A stretch of DNA of 64,000 bases from Protula sp. h YS-2021. Taxonomy: Eukaryota > Annelida > Polychaeta > Sabellida > Serpulidae. Below, one piece after another: positions 9,620 to 23,300 of this stretch (position 1 is the stretch's first letter; each line of letters begins with the position of its first letter). Under the pieces are notes generated by a model, which saw nothing but the letters and a program-made list of their open reading frames with translations, was not told the origin of the DNA and ran no database searches. The stretch lies in assembly GCA_949752745.1 (NCBI GenBank), contig OX457027.1:62044329-62108328 (forward strand). The letters are read 5' to 3'. Position numbers and translations under genes: made by a program.

Positions 9620-10520
9620 TCTCACTTGAATTTTCCAAGGCATGTTCATATATGACCTCTTTTCAAATGTCTACCACCTCTTCTATTCTTCTGTTGTTGA
9701 CTTTGAAACAACTCACATAAGAATAAATTTGCTAGGAAGAAAAAACACAATGTCACTGTCTTCAACATTTAAATGACTAAGTTTTAAAACATTGTTAAAA
9801 TGTTTTATTTCTTACCTTTGAAAAAAAACTGTTAACTTGATGTCCTTTCAGTTTTGTTCTTCTTTATATAAAATTCTTATAGAAGTCATCGTGTTAGAGT
9901 ACATCCAATATCCTACACCGAGCGTGATGAAGTGTTGATTTTGGTAAACTTATCTTACCGTTGAAACTGTATACAGCGTTCACGATCAGGTTCAATAACT
10001 TTTATACTAAGATCTAAGATGAAATCCTAGTATTTATAAAGATTTAAAATGATCCTTCACCACGGCTTGAGATTTATGATATAGGATAATGCAAATTATC
10101 TTTCTCATGGACTGGTTATTTACTAAAGCAAAGTTTCAAGTTCTTGCCAAACATTATAAACGCAGTTTCAACGTTCTTCACAGATGAAACAACAACGTTC
10201 AGTTTACCCTCCATTAGAGACAAAGTCTCGCTGAACACTATGGTGAAAAATGATTGAAATCGATCCTGTAATGTTGAAGTTATGTACTGTTGAAGTTATT
10301 ATGTTTGTGTAATATGTTAGACAGGTTTGACGGGGGAAGGGGGGAGGAGGAAGGTCCTGAAATGAAAAATGATCAGAATTGTCTGAAACGTAAAACTATT
10401 CCAAGATCTGATTTTCGCCCCTGGGGAAGGAGTCGGAAGGGGGGGTAGTTGTGGGAGGCGGTCGGTCGGTCAGTCACCAGGGGGAGGGGGAGGGGTGAGA
10501 GTCTAGAGGTCTCGTTTCCC
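9620..10520. other. Intergenic, with a stray copy of the 90-bp repeat unit
   Basis: Mostly unique AT-rich DNA. At about 10350-10425 the segment GATCAGAATTGTCTGAAACG and a following CGCCCCTGGGG tract are a diverged single unit of the repeat array at 2.85-3.84 kb. The stretch 10440-10495 is G-rich. Confidence 0.5.
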
Positions 10521-10633
10521 ACCTACTCATGGGTTCTAGAGTTATAACTGACATATAAGAAATACAGTATATAGGAAATCGAAATATATGTGTTGAGTAA
10601 GACTAAATTCTCATAAAAATCTTTGGCTGTTAC

Positions 10634-10829
10634 CTTTCTCGGAGAGCTTTGCGAAGGCGTGTTGAAGGTCTGATTGGCACGCTTTGTGTTCCCCGTCTGG
10701 TCACCTGGTGACTGTCTTTGGTCCTTCAGAGGCATCGTCTTTAATGGTGTTCCGAATGGAGTTCTCATCGGCTCGTTTTGTTTGTATAAACTGAGCAACT
10801 TGCTTCCGCTGAGTCGAATGGCGTGAAAT
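10634..10829 (-). CDS. BTB-BACK gene, exon 2
   Basis: This is 196 nt between acceptor TACTGCAG and donor AAAG|GTAACAG. It is open in the frame demanded by exon 1. The peptide is polar, with Pro, Thr and Lys and a TPFGTP-type motif, so it is probably a disordered tail. Confidence 0.6.
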
Positions 10830-13035
10830 CTGCAGTAACAGTACTTTTATAGAAGTGAAATCGGGTAGATATGCTAGAAAAAGTATATAGCACATGTGGG
10901 TATGCAACTTTCCAAAAGCAAAGACCTTTGAAAAAAATAAGATAGATTGTTAGAACACAACATTGCATGCAAAATGTCAAATTTCCCTTTCACTCACCTA
11001 AGTTTTTGCCTCTAGAAATATATAATCAAAGGAAGGAGTTGTGCACTCAGTGCACAATTTGACAAAATAAAGTATATATATATCCGGGGGGGGGGGGGGT
11101 ACTTACTTACACATTTATAACCATGGGTATCGGCGATTTTTTAAAGGATCCCTAAACGTGCAGAACAGGTTTGAAAATGTCCCTTTTTAGAAAAACGCGG
11201 ACATCTTCGCCCTCTAAACTCGAGGTGTCAAATTTTAATTTTTATTTGCCTAGTATATACACAGGTATATTTCATGATTATATCATATTTTTAAGCCAGG
11301 AGTTGCTCAGTAAAAAACAAACAAAAAACAAACAAACAAACAAACAAAGAAATATGCAGAAAAGTGAACCTTTTATGAAGCAGACATGCATTTACCTGCA
11401 TTCATAACACATCTGTACCTCTGTTTCTGTTCATTAACTATCAAATTGTTTCAGGTGGCCAATAAATATAGGTCGCAGGAATGTATACCCAACGTGTATT
11501 TACTATCTTGCTGTGATTTTTATTGACAAGATATTACTTAACTGACTGATATGCTAAAAGAACAATAGACACACTAGGTCCTACTCACTAGCAAAATTTA
11601 AATGAAAAATCTTCTCTTTTTTTTAATATATAAATTCCATTTGAAAAGTGGAAAATGTTGTGTCTTGTGGCCAAGAAACACAGGATGACTTCTATTTGAC
11701 GATGAACATGTGGCTACAATACATCGTTCACGCATGCCACCCCAACGTGGTCATTATGTTAAATACATGCTGGCTACTTAAAAGACCAAAAAAAAAAAAA
11801 AAGGTTACCATACGGAACGCCAGTTAAGTCATGTAACAAAGCATAATTCGGCTTGAGTCAGCATGAAGATATTGTAGACTAGACACTCAAATCTTCGCCT
11901 AATGATAGTGAACGATATTAAAATGCTGACCTAATGGTCAACATTTCTCAAAAACAAGCCAAATTGCAGTTCTTTGAATTTGAAAGCTTACTTTAAATCA
12001 ATACATATCATTGGCCAGGTACAGAGTTAATGTCTATACGTTACTTTTTTTTTGGGGGGGGGGGGGGGGGCGTTCGACTTTGATGCCTACTTACTTCATT
12101 GCGTCATACAGCATATCATAGCAACTTCTTTCTTCGAAAAGATGGGAATATACTTCAACCTCAGTTACCAAAATTTCTGGTGTCATGGCGCGAAAGTTAA
12201 CACACTTTAGTAACCTTGGAGCCAAAGCCAGTCGAGCGTTTCTGTCGTGATCAATCCAACGAATAATAGTAAGAAAGGCATCCAGTTCGGTTTTTATATG
12301 GACGTCGAAACTCATCACACGAAAGAGCTTTTCAAATGAAACCCTGCCAAATGTTTCACTGTTAACAATATCTATAAAATGTGCACATATGAAATTTTGA
12401 ATTTTCATCTGCAGGGCTTTTAGACTGTGTTTCTCAGCAACTGAGTAAAAATCTAGCGCGTTTGATTCATTGAACTTCTCCAAATGATCTCGACAAAGTC
12501 GAATGAGCATTTCCATATCCAATTCCAAAGAGCATGCCAAAAGCGATTCAACTGTGCCGTCGTAAATTTCAATATCGGTTGTATAAATGAAGTTCAAGAT
12601 TGTCAACACGGCTTCTCGAGGAAAATCATCCATTTCTATGACAATGATTTCTCCACTCGGGTACCGACAAAACTGATCAGCAAGGGCCTTGCTGTAAGCG
12701 GCTATCGCAATTTTGTGTGCCGGGATGTCTTCGCCATTAACATGAAAATAGACATCACAGAAATGACCGTTGATCCAAGCATCGTGCATAAAATGGAGAA
12801 CCTTATATGCCCCGGCTAAGTAAACTTCATCGTGTTCCTTATTGAATTCGTGTCGGCCATATTTTGCACGAAGAAGTTGTAAACTTGAAGTCAAAAAATC
12901 ATGCTGGTTCTGGTTAGAATCTGAAATATTTCCAGGCTGCATAGTGAAATTTTTATGTGGTGAATAGTTTTCTTTAGTTTTAGCTATTTTTTGGCAAAAA
13001 TCTGAAAAAGATGAGATTCTCTTTGCCGCAGTCAT
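10634..13035 (-). CDS. BTB-BACK domain protein, two joined exons
   Basis: Exon 1 (12095-13035) starts at ATG 13035 (MTAAKRISSF). It encodes a BTB/POZ domain at about residues 84-190 (HFCDVYFHVNGEDIPAHKIA, FIYTTDIEI) and a BACK domain at about 195-300 (AEKHSLKALQMKIQNFI, AFLTIIRWIDHD). The TAA that seems to end the ORF lies inside a consensus donor, AATGAA|GTAAGTA. An acceptor TACTGCAG at 10830 opens exon 2 (10634-10829) in the matching phase (AA plus A), adding about 65 residues (RTPFGTPLKTMPLKDQRQ ... SSPRK). Exon 2 ends at AAAG|GTAAC or reads on to a stop at 10523. BTB-BACK proteins without Kelch repeats commonly act as cullin-3 substrate adaptors or oligomerising scaffolds. No Kelch motif is seen. 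The exact orthologue is not recognised. Confidence 0.75.
10830..12094 (-). other. Intron of the BTB-BACK gene
   Basis: Contains a G-run at about 11083-11098, CAAA-type repeats (11317-11346), a poly-A at 11788-11801 and a G-run at 12053-12071 just inside the donor. No further exon was recognised. Confidence 0.55.
12095..13035 (-). CDS. BTB-BACK gene, exon 1
   Basis: This is 941 nt carrying the whole BTB and BACK domains, ending in phase 2 at GTAAGTA. A downstream in-frame Met at residue 31 is an alternative start. No intron interrupts the domains. Confidence 0.85.
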
Positions 13036-13783
13036 TATATTTTTCTCAATTTTTCTATATAACTTGAAGTTAAAAAATTCTTACAACTGCTATAGTGACA
13101 AAACTCTTTGTGACGAAAATCCTGCAGTTATGACTGTAAATGTTTATTATGACGTTTTCAAGTTTCTATGTCGTCACAGTGAGTTCGTTATGACGTTTTC
13201 AAGTGGTTCTTCTACATACAAAGCAAATATATATTCTCGAAGTTGACCTTAGTGGATGAGCTAGGAGATTAGCATTTTTCATGTCAAAATACTAAATTTA
13301 CTTTAGATATCCTGCCATCTAAACTGATGAGCAACAGCTCCGAGATGCTTTCTGCTGCGTAAATACGTTACGTTGATATCGATGTACTTACTCTCAGTAC
13401 TGCGTAGCGTGACGCTTTCAGTACTTGATGAGCCGCGAGCATGGATATGCTCACCAACCAGGCGTGCCAGTCAAAATACTACTGTTCATGGTAATCATGA
13501 AAATGACATTTATTTTCTTATGAGACATAGAATTGGTCTCCCTTTCACACATAAATTTTATTTGTGACAACACGATGCATGTGCAGGCAAATTAAATATT
13601 CCATGCATTTGTCACGAAAATTCTCCAGTGCAGGCAATGCGGATTTTTTTTTTTCACATTTATGACAAAGCACTTGGGCCTCCACTAGCATAAACAGAAC
13701 CCCCATTCCCACTAAACTTCAACTGGTAATTGGTGACGTCACCATTCACAGTGCTGCCACTCCATATTTTACAAAAAAAAAAG

Positions 13784-13825
<42 letters not shown>

Positions 13826-14446
13826 TCGATTAGAGCCTAAAACAAGAGTGATCGACTTCGAAAAAAAGAGTTAAAAAAAAAAAGAGTATTTAAAATTCTA
13901 CTTTACCCTACTTTATAGCAGGTTGTCGCATTTAGAATATACTGTACTTTTTCTTTAGAGAGCACTTGCACTTCATTGCTTAAGAATGTAGACCTGGCTT
14001 GTATAAAGAAATAAAACAAGTTTTAATTTATAACGAATTTATTCATAAGTAATGAAATACAGTTCATGAAAAAACATGTCGATTTCGCTAACAATTTATT
14101 CAAATAATCCTTGGATATAATGTGGGATGCTGGTGCAAAGTGACAATTCTCAACTTATACGGACACGCTGTAACAACATGGTGAAGGAAAAAAATCAAAT
14201 ATTTTGCAATCACACACTTCGGTGGTTATCACTGTATAGATAAAAATCACCAACGATCTCCAGCCATCACTTTATCTGGCAAAATGTTGGATAATCCACT
14301 ATGCTTTCGCAAAAATTAAAAAAAGAAAAATTAAAAAAAAAGCAGTTGTTATTAGAGTGCAACAGAAATGTGTGCGAGACCCACTTGGATCGCGGGACTG
14401 TTTAAGCTGGAACATGCAGTTGTGTGTTTCAAGACTTACAGCTGCA

Positions 14447-14493
<47 letters not shown>

Positions 14494-16352
14494 CATCTAT
14501 ATATTTTAGAAATATTTATCGTATGTATTTCGCATGTATGTTGTGTGTACGCAGTGAATGTTTTAATTAACACATGAAAATATCGTGGTAGATGAAACGA
14601 AAACAGCCTTAAACATCATTAAACAAAATTTTAAAATAAAATATCTAAGTTCTGGCGTCTCGTAAAAGCACACGGAGACATTGAACCGGGACATACCGAA
14701 GCCACCCTATCTCTTTTTACCCTTGTTTTCTTACATCAACTTCAAACCCCATGCAGAATCCAAATCCCAGTCCCACTGTTTATGATAAGCAACTTCAGGA
14801 GAAAAATACACCACTCGATGAAAACACGTCACTCGCTGAAAAAAGAAAGAAAGAATGGAATGCAATAGGAAACATTCTGCCACCAAAAAATTAAAGGAAA
14901 AAAAAATCAATCAATAACAAGCAATACATTTCACAACCAACACAATTCTTTTATTTTTTTTACTTACAAGGCATACATAACGGTATTATTTTTAAGCTTC
15001 GACGTTAAATGCTTTTACTGAACCACTTTTAAAAATACCTACCAATTCGGTTTCTTCTTACATTCAAGCTAAAACATTCACTAGCAAAAATAAATAATTT
15101 TAAGTCAATATATATTAGAAAAGCACGCTGTGTGTGCACCCTATGTGTACAGACTAACCATAGCTTTATTTGTGAGTGAGTTTTTTTCTTTTTGTCATCA
15201 TAAAACCATTTCCGACAAAATACCACATGGGATTTGTCTTATATACGCAGAACAAACCCGCTCTGGTCATCAGTGAGAATACGATCTAATCCGGCGCAGT
15301 GACGGGTGTCGTGTCGTGCCTTTAAAATTAGCACTGTCCGCCTACTCCCATGACGTCGATAACACGTGTCCTCTGCGGTCATCCAGCGGAATACATTTTC
15401 ATGCCCCATCGCAACATTTTAAACACTTCCTGCTTTTTGTTTCTTCTTGTTTTTATTTTTAGTGAGAATTATTGTAAATCAAGGCAGACATTAAAACAAA
15501 CAGGGATCATTTAAAGTATGTAGCTCACACAAGTCCACCACAACCCGTTCTCAGAACAAGGTGAGGTTACTTAGGCACTACTTCTCTTAGCAACTCGTAT
15601 GCGCTGTGCACACTCGTACTTTAACACATGTTTACCACAAACAAATCCCTTTTAAAACTGAATAACAATCATTTGAATTTTAAATTAAAAAAACATATTT
15701 TTTTTACATTTTTTCATCTAAATTAACTACACCAAGGAAAGAACAGTAGGCTATTTGTTTTATCACGTTTCTCGTACCGATAATGAGTTTTGTACAACCA
15801 TATTAGGGTTTACGTACGAGAAGTATCACTCATAAATCACGAGGCTGAAGAAAGTTCAAAACATAAGCACACATTTATAAGTCCTGGCCATCGGTTTGCG
15901 CATGCGTGTACACTTAGCTTCATACGCCGACGCGCTGCAATCCGTATAGAATCATTTCATGCGCTACTAATGGTGGAGTTACTAAGCCATTAGGAATATG
16001 GAGCATAATGCGAGATTATAACGGCACAAAAATGTGATTTATGGCTGGCTTGATTGCACGGTGGTACACTGCTGAAATATGGGAAGATCCTACAGTAAAA
16101 GACACCGACTAATGTGTTCTGTTCTTTTTTTTTCAATGAAACAAACAAAAGTCTGTGTAAACTTTGTCGCATTTTCAATTCTTTAGAAACCTTTCTAACT
16201 ACAAAGGCTAAAATACCGCCCTAAATTTGGGAAGGGGTACAACAGAGGACCTGGTTTTAGCTGACGAACTGGGGAGGGGGGGGGGAGGGGTAATGAAGTG
16301 AGAACCAACGTATTCGAGAAGCCAGCTTCTCTTTATCACAGCAACTGAAACA
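13036..16352. other. Spacer with probable 3' untranslated region of the TASOR-like gene
   Basis: No coding exon was recognised. Poly-A lies at about 13771-13823 and a (CT)n(AT)n microsatellite at 14451-14495. Several minus-strand AATAAA hexamers could end the TASOR-like transcript, for example at 15452-15457, about 0.9 kb past its stop. The sequence alone does not decide which is used. Confidence 0.45.
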
Positions 16353-17323
16353 TCACTGAGCGGAATTGTCTTCTCTTGGAACGGCGTCTTGTGACGTCAC
16401 ATCCGGCGCCTCACCGCCTGCGACTGGTTGAGCGATAATTGACACTTCACTTGGCGCAGGCTCTTCTTCTCTCGCAGATGCCTCTCTCGCAGAAGCCTCT
16501 GGCATCTGTGTGTGGGCTTCTTCAGGGGGGCCGACTTCAGGACAGGGGTCCACCCGCGGAGCAGCGGCTGCCGTGAGCTCTTGGGTTGCCGTATCTTGAC
16601 TAGAATCAGTCAAAGGCGGGCGTTCATCTGAATCCAGGCTGACTGGCGTTAGCGACTTCACCACATCGAAACGGCTTTCTCGGCCGGCCGGGCTATCCGC
16701 TGGTTGTGTCAAGCCAATATCATCGGCTTTTTGAGGCACCACAGACGGAGGGCGATCTAAGAGAGGGCGCTTCTCCGGTGACAGGAGGCCGGGTCCACGA
16801 TAACCGCGACCGATCGGCGGTCTTACCACGGGCGGGAACCCACGACCCCTCGGAGATCTGAGGAGACCCGGCGGCCCGGGAGGCCAAGGTTCATGGTCAA
16901 GGCTGCTTCTACCAAAAGACGGCGGCGGTCCATTTCGGTCGTGATCGTCAAGAGGGTGCCGAGGGGCTCTATACTCTTCTTGTGGTGGCACCTGAAAGCT
17001 GTCGTCGCCTGGTGGACGCAGACACTGCCGGTCCCCTGGTGGCGGTGGCTGGTACCGCTGCTCTCCTGGTGGCGGTGGCTGGTACCGCTGCACTCCCGGT
17101 GGCGGTGGCTGGTACCGCGGGTCCCTGTGTGGCGCCTGATAGTGCGGCTCGCCAGGTGGCGGCGGGTAGGATTGATCCCTTGCTGGCGCCGGATATTGGT
17201 GGTAGTCCGGTTCGTCTACGCTGCGCAGAAGTTCATCTGGATCGTAGAATGGTAAATCCAGACGATCAATGCCCGTGCTCAGTATGGCGTCACAGTAGAA
17301 GGCTTTCTCCTTCGGAGTCGGTT
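16353..17323 (-). CDS. TASOR-like gene, last coding exon, Pro-rich tail
   Basis: This is 971 nt from acceptor ATTTTTAG to TGA at 16353. After AFYCDAILSTGIDRLDLPFY come tandem RYQPPPPGxQ decapeptides (17030-17120), an Arg/Gly/Pro-rich part (RSPRGRGFPPVVRPPIGRG) and an acidic tail with a short ASARE repeat. It is probably disordered and nucleic-acid- or protein-binding. Confidence 0.8.
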
Positions 17324-20300
17324 CTAAAAATAAAACGCATCAAGAGGTTAATCACGGACAATGCGTACACTTATTTTTAACAAACCACTTTCCACGGCCA
17401 AGAAATTTTAAGTCCCTTGCCCAGCAATTCACATGAAAGAATTTCCACAAACATAAGAATAAATCATTCTAGATTTTACTCTTTAACTTTGACAACTTTC
17501 TCGGCAACCCTTGCTATTCCCTCGATATCACCGGACTACTGGGTCGTTTGTTCTCGCTATCGCGGCGGTTTTCCCTATTTACACACCATCTAACCCATAA
17601 CTCAACCCAAGCCTGCATCACCCTCTTACCAAGCTCCAGATCACTGCGAGATGGTCCCTCTGGGAACCAACCCATACAAGACACCACATAACACAGCAGA
17701 CCGCAGCTTTCACAAACTGTACAAAGGACCACTTACTGAGTGGGAACTCGGCCAGCTGTGCTGGGCACTCCTCGCCTAGGATGTTCTGCACGAAGTCGTG
17801 CACACTGATGACGCCGATGCCTTGGTCTAGGAATGGACACGCCACTGCTTCATTCGACGGCATTTCTACAAAAACACAAGGCGGAATAAATACAAGACAT
17901 GGGTAGGCGCGTTGCTATGTCTGCTACGCATAGCTTAGGCAGAAATAAAGTACTGCGCTTTAGCAAAACAAGAGGCAAGGCGTTGTGAGAGCTCTTGGTC
18001 AGAGCCAATGAGCTAACAGCTCATTAACCCATCGCCATATTCAATTGGAGTAGAGCATCCTGAAAGCATCCCATCAAATAGGCAACAACAGCAGCTTAAT
18101 GCCTTTATTTGTCCGTAACACTTTTTTTTCATTTATTCTAGTTTTCATTCATTTTTTAACTGTTCGTCTTTTTTATGTTTAGGGCTCGCGTCTTTCTTTT
18201 GCTAAAACGCACTGCAACAAAATTTAGGAAGAAATTCACACCGTAAATGAAGGTTACAGTGACAGACACTTTCAATGCAGTAATTTTAACTCAAGCACAG
18301 TTGACTAACGGGAGATTACAAAAAGCCTCACCTGATCTAACCTGAGATTTCCGGCGAAAGTACCCACGACGTGTATTTCACTTACCAAAAGTACTCGGGT
18401 TAATATGTTGTAAGAGTACAAAATAGTCTATGCACTGTTGGTTTTCTTGTTTAACGTATTTTTTCTGTTTTCAATGCACGCATTTTCACATATTTGAACT
18501 TGACAAAACTTTTAAAAATTACCCTTTATGACCCCCCTTATAGAAATAATTATCGCAGTTGGTTCATTGGTGCAAATAAAAAAAGTCAAACAAGTATATG
18601 TTAAGTGGATTGTTCATGTTTTAATGAATATCAATATTATTCATTTCCAACGATTATAAAATATGATCTCATAACAATATCCAAACATGTCTGCATTTTG
18701 TTTGGCGCATATAAACATAAATATGTGGCTGCATTATCTCCATGCGTAACAGTTCAACGACAAGTTATCTCTGACATTTTTCAGTTTTGTTTTTCCAAAT
18801 AATCACATCTCAAATATTAAGACAAACATACATGCATGTAATAAGAATCGCGATAAAAACTGCAAATGATATATTCATGGTAAGCAGAATGTATTATCAT
18901 ATGAATGATCTAATATATGTGTGCAAATAAAAATATTAAAACGTGTTTCAATATGCATCCATGACAAGTGTTCTTGAATGTGTTTTAGAGCTTGTGTGTT
19001 TCTTTGCAAACCACGATCAAACTAACCTGTCCGCGAGGTCACAAAGTAGATCTTTGCGCGGAAGACCACCCTTGTGAAAGAATGTAGTCCCTAAACCTTT
19101 TGTTACACTTAATATTAAGCATTCCTTCACATATTTCTGTCATAGCAATTTCCTGAAAGTCCTATAAAGTGACACGCCATGTTTTTTAAAGTCAGGCAAT
19201 ATATATTTCGAAAGAAAAACAAATAACGCAATGAAGCAGTTTCACGTTCAAAAGCAAGTCATTCTGCAAATCATGTACATATAGAGTATATCGTAAAATG
19301 TTCGGGTTTCAAAAGAGTTCACTCGATCTTGGACCGCGTGTTCGCTCTAACAATTTGACAGCATTTTCAAAATAATGCACTCCAACTGGGGGGGGGGGGG
19401 GGGGGCGTGGGGGGGGGGGAGAGCGTACTAGAGTGTCCATGATCAGAATAAGCATCACTTACTAAAACAACAAACCGACTTAGCATTCAGCAAAGACAAA
19501 CCATAAGCCTGTAGTACATCGTGCACCCGATTTTTGTGTTCCGGGAACTTTTCTCAGTTTATGGACATTCTTTTTTTTTTTTTTTTTTTTTTTTTTTGGG
19601 GGGGGGGGTCCTTTAATCACAGTCCAAGATCGGTCAGAGTCAGCGCTGGCGTGTTGTCATTGTTTAATCATTTGAATGTGCTGTGAAGTAGTTGCTTGAG
19701 GATTTCTTTGCTTAATTAATTTTCCCACATTATCTCACGATTCATACCTAATTTCACTGTTATTCTTTTTGTTATTTCATCCCTTCCGCTAACTCAACAC
19801 ATCGGATGAACAATAAAACTGCAAAACACAGTGATAACAATAACTGTGCTACCCCCCTTCCCCCCCCCCCCCCCCCGGCGTTCCCTTCCCCCTTTTTTTT
19901 CCAAGGTATGGGAAAATTTAATAAAGCAGTTAAAATCCTTCAAGGTAGAATAGGCCGCAGCAATCTGCTGCACTCACTTGTCAGGAAGAGAGAGTGGCGG
20001 AAGTGCTTGACGTGCAGACTCTGCAGGCGCAGGCAGCACTGCAGGTAGGCGTGGCTCGGCTGCACGCCCGAGTCGCACTCGTGCAGCTCGAGCGCCTCGA
20101 CCACGCCGCGCTCGCCGTAGTGCCCTATGAGCTCGTCGAGGCGCCGGCAGCGCTCCTGGTCCGCATCTCCTTCCTGCTTTCTGCGCAAACGAACACCGGC
20201 GTTAATATTAACTCAGTGGGTACGCAAAATTTTATCGCAAAATTTAAGCCAACTCTATCTCTTTCGAACATCAAACATCATCTGCCAGATTAGACCGTGT

Positions 20301-23300
20301 TCCAGGCTATCTTATGTTGCTTGATTAACTTGGGCCATCTATAGGTAAAGTACATATATTCGTTTGAATCATTTCGATATTTCCTCAAATGAAAATGTTA
20401 TCATACAGGTAAATGAGAAATCAACTACCAACGGATGTTCTGACATTTGGGAGGTGGGGAATATTCAAAACAAGACAGCTTACTTCTTCGCTCTTATGAG
20501 GTTAAGTGTTTTGCGGTGAATTTTGAAACTCCACGGTGTGCCTTCTTTACTCTGTTGAAGCATATACTTCAAGATGTTGCCAACAGTTTCTGCAAAACAC
20601 ACAGCAATCCCACGTGCTGTATTGATTAGGGAGGAAAGGTAGTGTGTCACATTTCAAATATCAATGCCAAGCATTCAATATGTATCGATTTCAAGAAATA
20701 TCAGCGTTCGCGCTTAAGACAAAAACTAGCACAAAAAGAGCATTTCTTGTGCAGAAATGAATATGAGCCTGAAATTGTGTAGCAACGTCATCAGAGCGAA
20801 CACTGAGCATGCAAGAAGTTGTGTATATATTATTTATGCATACTTAATAACGTGTAGAAAACTATCACCATTTCGAAGAAATTGTCATTTTTCCCACTAG
20901 TCTGTATTGCAGCATGGTCAACTCAATGACGTATTCAACTTGGAATAATTCCTATGGAAAGAACATACCGAAGTGATTTCTTTATTTACAAGAGAAAAAT
21001 GCACATGAAATGTCATCGTTTTTTTTTTTCTAGGAAAATAGTTCTTTATTTATTTGTAACGTCGTATTATTTAAAATAAGAATTTTGAAGCAAATCAGAA
21101 ACCCTATATTATTTGGCAAGCTATTTCGGACTAGAACTCGATAATCCGAATGCCTAATAAATGAATGTCTTATTTTTCTTACACCAAAGGTTGAAATTAA
21201 GTTGAACAATGTAAATTCTTCACTCTTGGTAAAAGGAAAATAAAAATATTGAATTAATATTTGGTTGTATATTAAAAACTCGCAGTTCACTACTAAAAAA
21301 AAATATACAAATTTTTGTTTTTGAAATTTTTTTTTATATTTCTCTATATTTTTCTATTTTTAAGGCAAGAAAATACGTTATTTATACTGCCTGCAACCTA
21401 CAATGTTGGAATAATGAACAGCTTTCGATTTCTGTGACATTCGATTTATCGGCAGGTCTATTCAGGAATAGCACACCAAGAAATATCTGGTTTCTTATTT
21501 GCTTCAGAATTTTTATTTTACATAACATCGTGTTTCGTGATTACCTGAAGTCAGAATTGGGTCTTGTTTTCATAATGGTGTACTAGTTTGGTGTTAGTTT
21601 CAAGAACAAAATGAATCAAATGACCCCCTGTAACTCCTTTGTGAGTTTAATTCTGTGCGGAGTTTGGGTTTTAAACTACTTGTCATTTGTAAAGTAACTC
21701 CCTTCTCGACTTGAAGAGAAAAAGTGACTATGTGACGTGTGAATAGAGTACACTTAAATGCTATATGTTACGCTGTCGAACTGATGCATTTTAAACTGAG
21801 GCAATATGTTAAACGTGTAGCACATCAATGGTTTTGTGTTCGTAAGTTTTGATAAGAACTAGTTTCACTCTCAATTTTCCTTCAATATTGTATCGTGCTT
21901 TCTTACAAACCATAACCAACACGAGAAAAAGTCACATCTTATTTACAACAGCTCAAATTCCAGGCCAAAGTGCGCCAGCTGCGTGACCAGCATCTCATTG
22001 AAGAAAAGACATATATCACTGAATCGACACCTGAAAAGAAGGTCGGAATCACACGACTAAACAGGTGTCCAGGCCATTACATAGCTATAAACTTCAAGAC
22101 AATTATCACACGCTTTTCTTTAACACGATTTACGATATATTTCAAGCAGTGCATGGCTATGTCGTCCCTGTTTGTCTGTTCCTCTGCATTTGTATATTAC
22201 GGCAATAATAGTGGGAAACGAGGACAATATTGTAAACTTAATAATGATATTGAATATTTGTAGACAAGCGAGTGAAAATATGGAATATTTCTTGGTAATT
22301 GAGTTAAAATATTGATTACTTGTAAGAAAATGAATGCAACATTATAACAGTACACTCTCGTTATAACTACGTGGCTGGGACTTAAATACTATGCCGAATC
22401 CAGCATGTTGGTATGACCGATATTTTCAAACAGCCAAAAAGCTTAACTGGGACCGCAAAATAACGCTGTTATATCCGGCGCCGTGCCGTTCTGAACGACG
22501 TCGCTATAACGAGGACACACTGTACTTGTACGCGATTATACATTTAAATTATCTTCGTATGCGAGTGAATATAATTTACCATAGACTTGTAAGCGAGTGA
22601 ATATAAATTTAAATAGACTTGTACGAGAGTCAGTAAAATGACGAATGCTTGTCGGCAAGCGAATTCATACATGGAAAATACATACCAAAATATATAGCAA
22701 GTACTTGATTATAAGTCAAGAAAACATTCAATGCTATAAAGCGAGTCAGTAAAAATATTGAAGATTTCTACTGGACATCAGTGTGCCCCAGATAAGATAC
22801 CTTTTACGTTGAAACTTGCCATAATCAACCACTTGCGAGAGAATAAATCATCAAGGATGTAATAGTAATGTCTTCTGATGTACAAGAAAAATATGCTTGT
22901 GCAGAAATAAGCTTATTTCACATGAATGGCAGTCATACACAAAATACAAGAGCGCTAATTGCAATCACCTATTTCAACAACCTTAATTTTAAGGTAAAAG
23001 GCCGGTCAGGGAAAAAAAAACAGAATGTTGCGGTCGACGGAACAGGCTTACCAGGCTGGGTTTCAAACAGAACCGCATCATCCGCTATGAGCTGCCCTCC
23101 TTTCACTAAAACTGGCTCAATGCTACCGAACTTGAAGTCATCCAAGTTCTTAAACAGTGCAAACTGGATGTTGGCTTCTTGCTTCAGCTGGAACAGAGAA
23201 AACAAACACATTTCACGATCGGCATAAGCGCATTTTTGCCCCGGGTTTACCCCGGTTTTTGGTTATCTTCAGCTTTACTGCACCGGCTTAAGTAGGGGAG

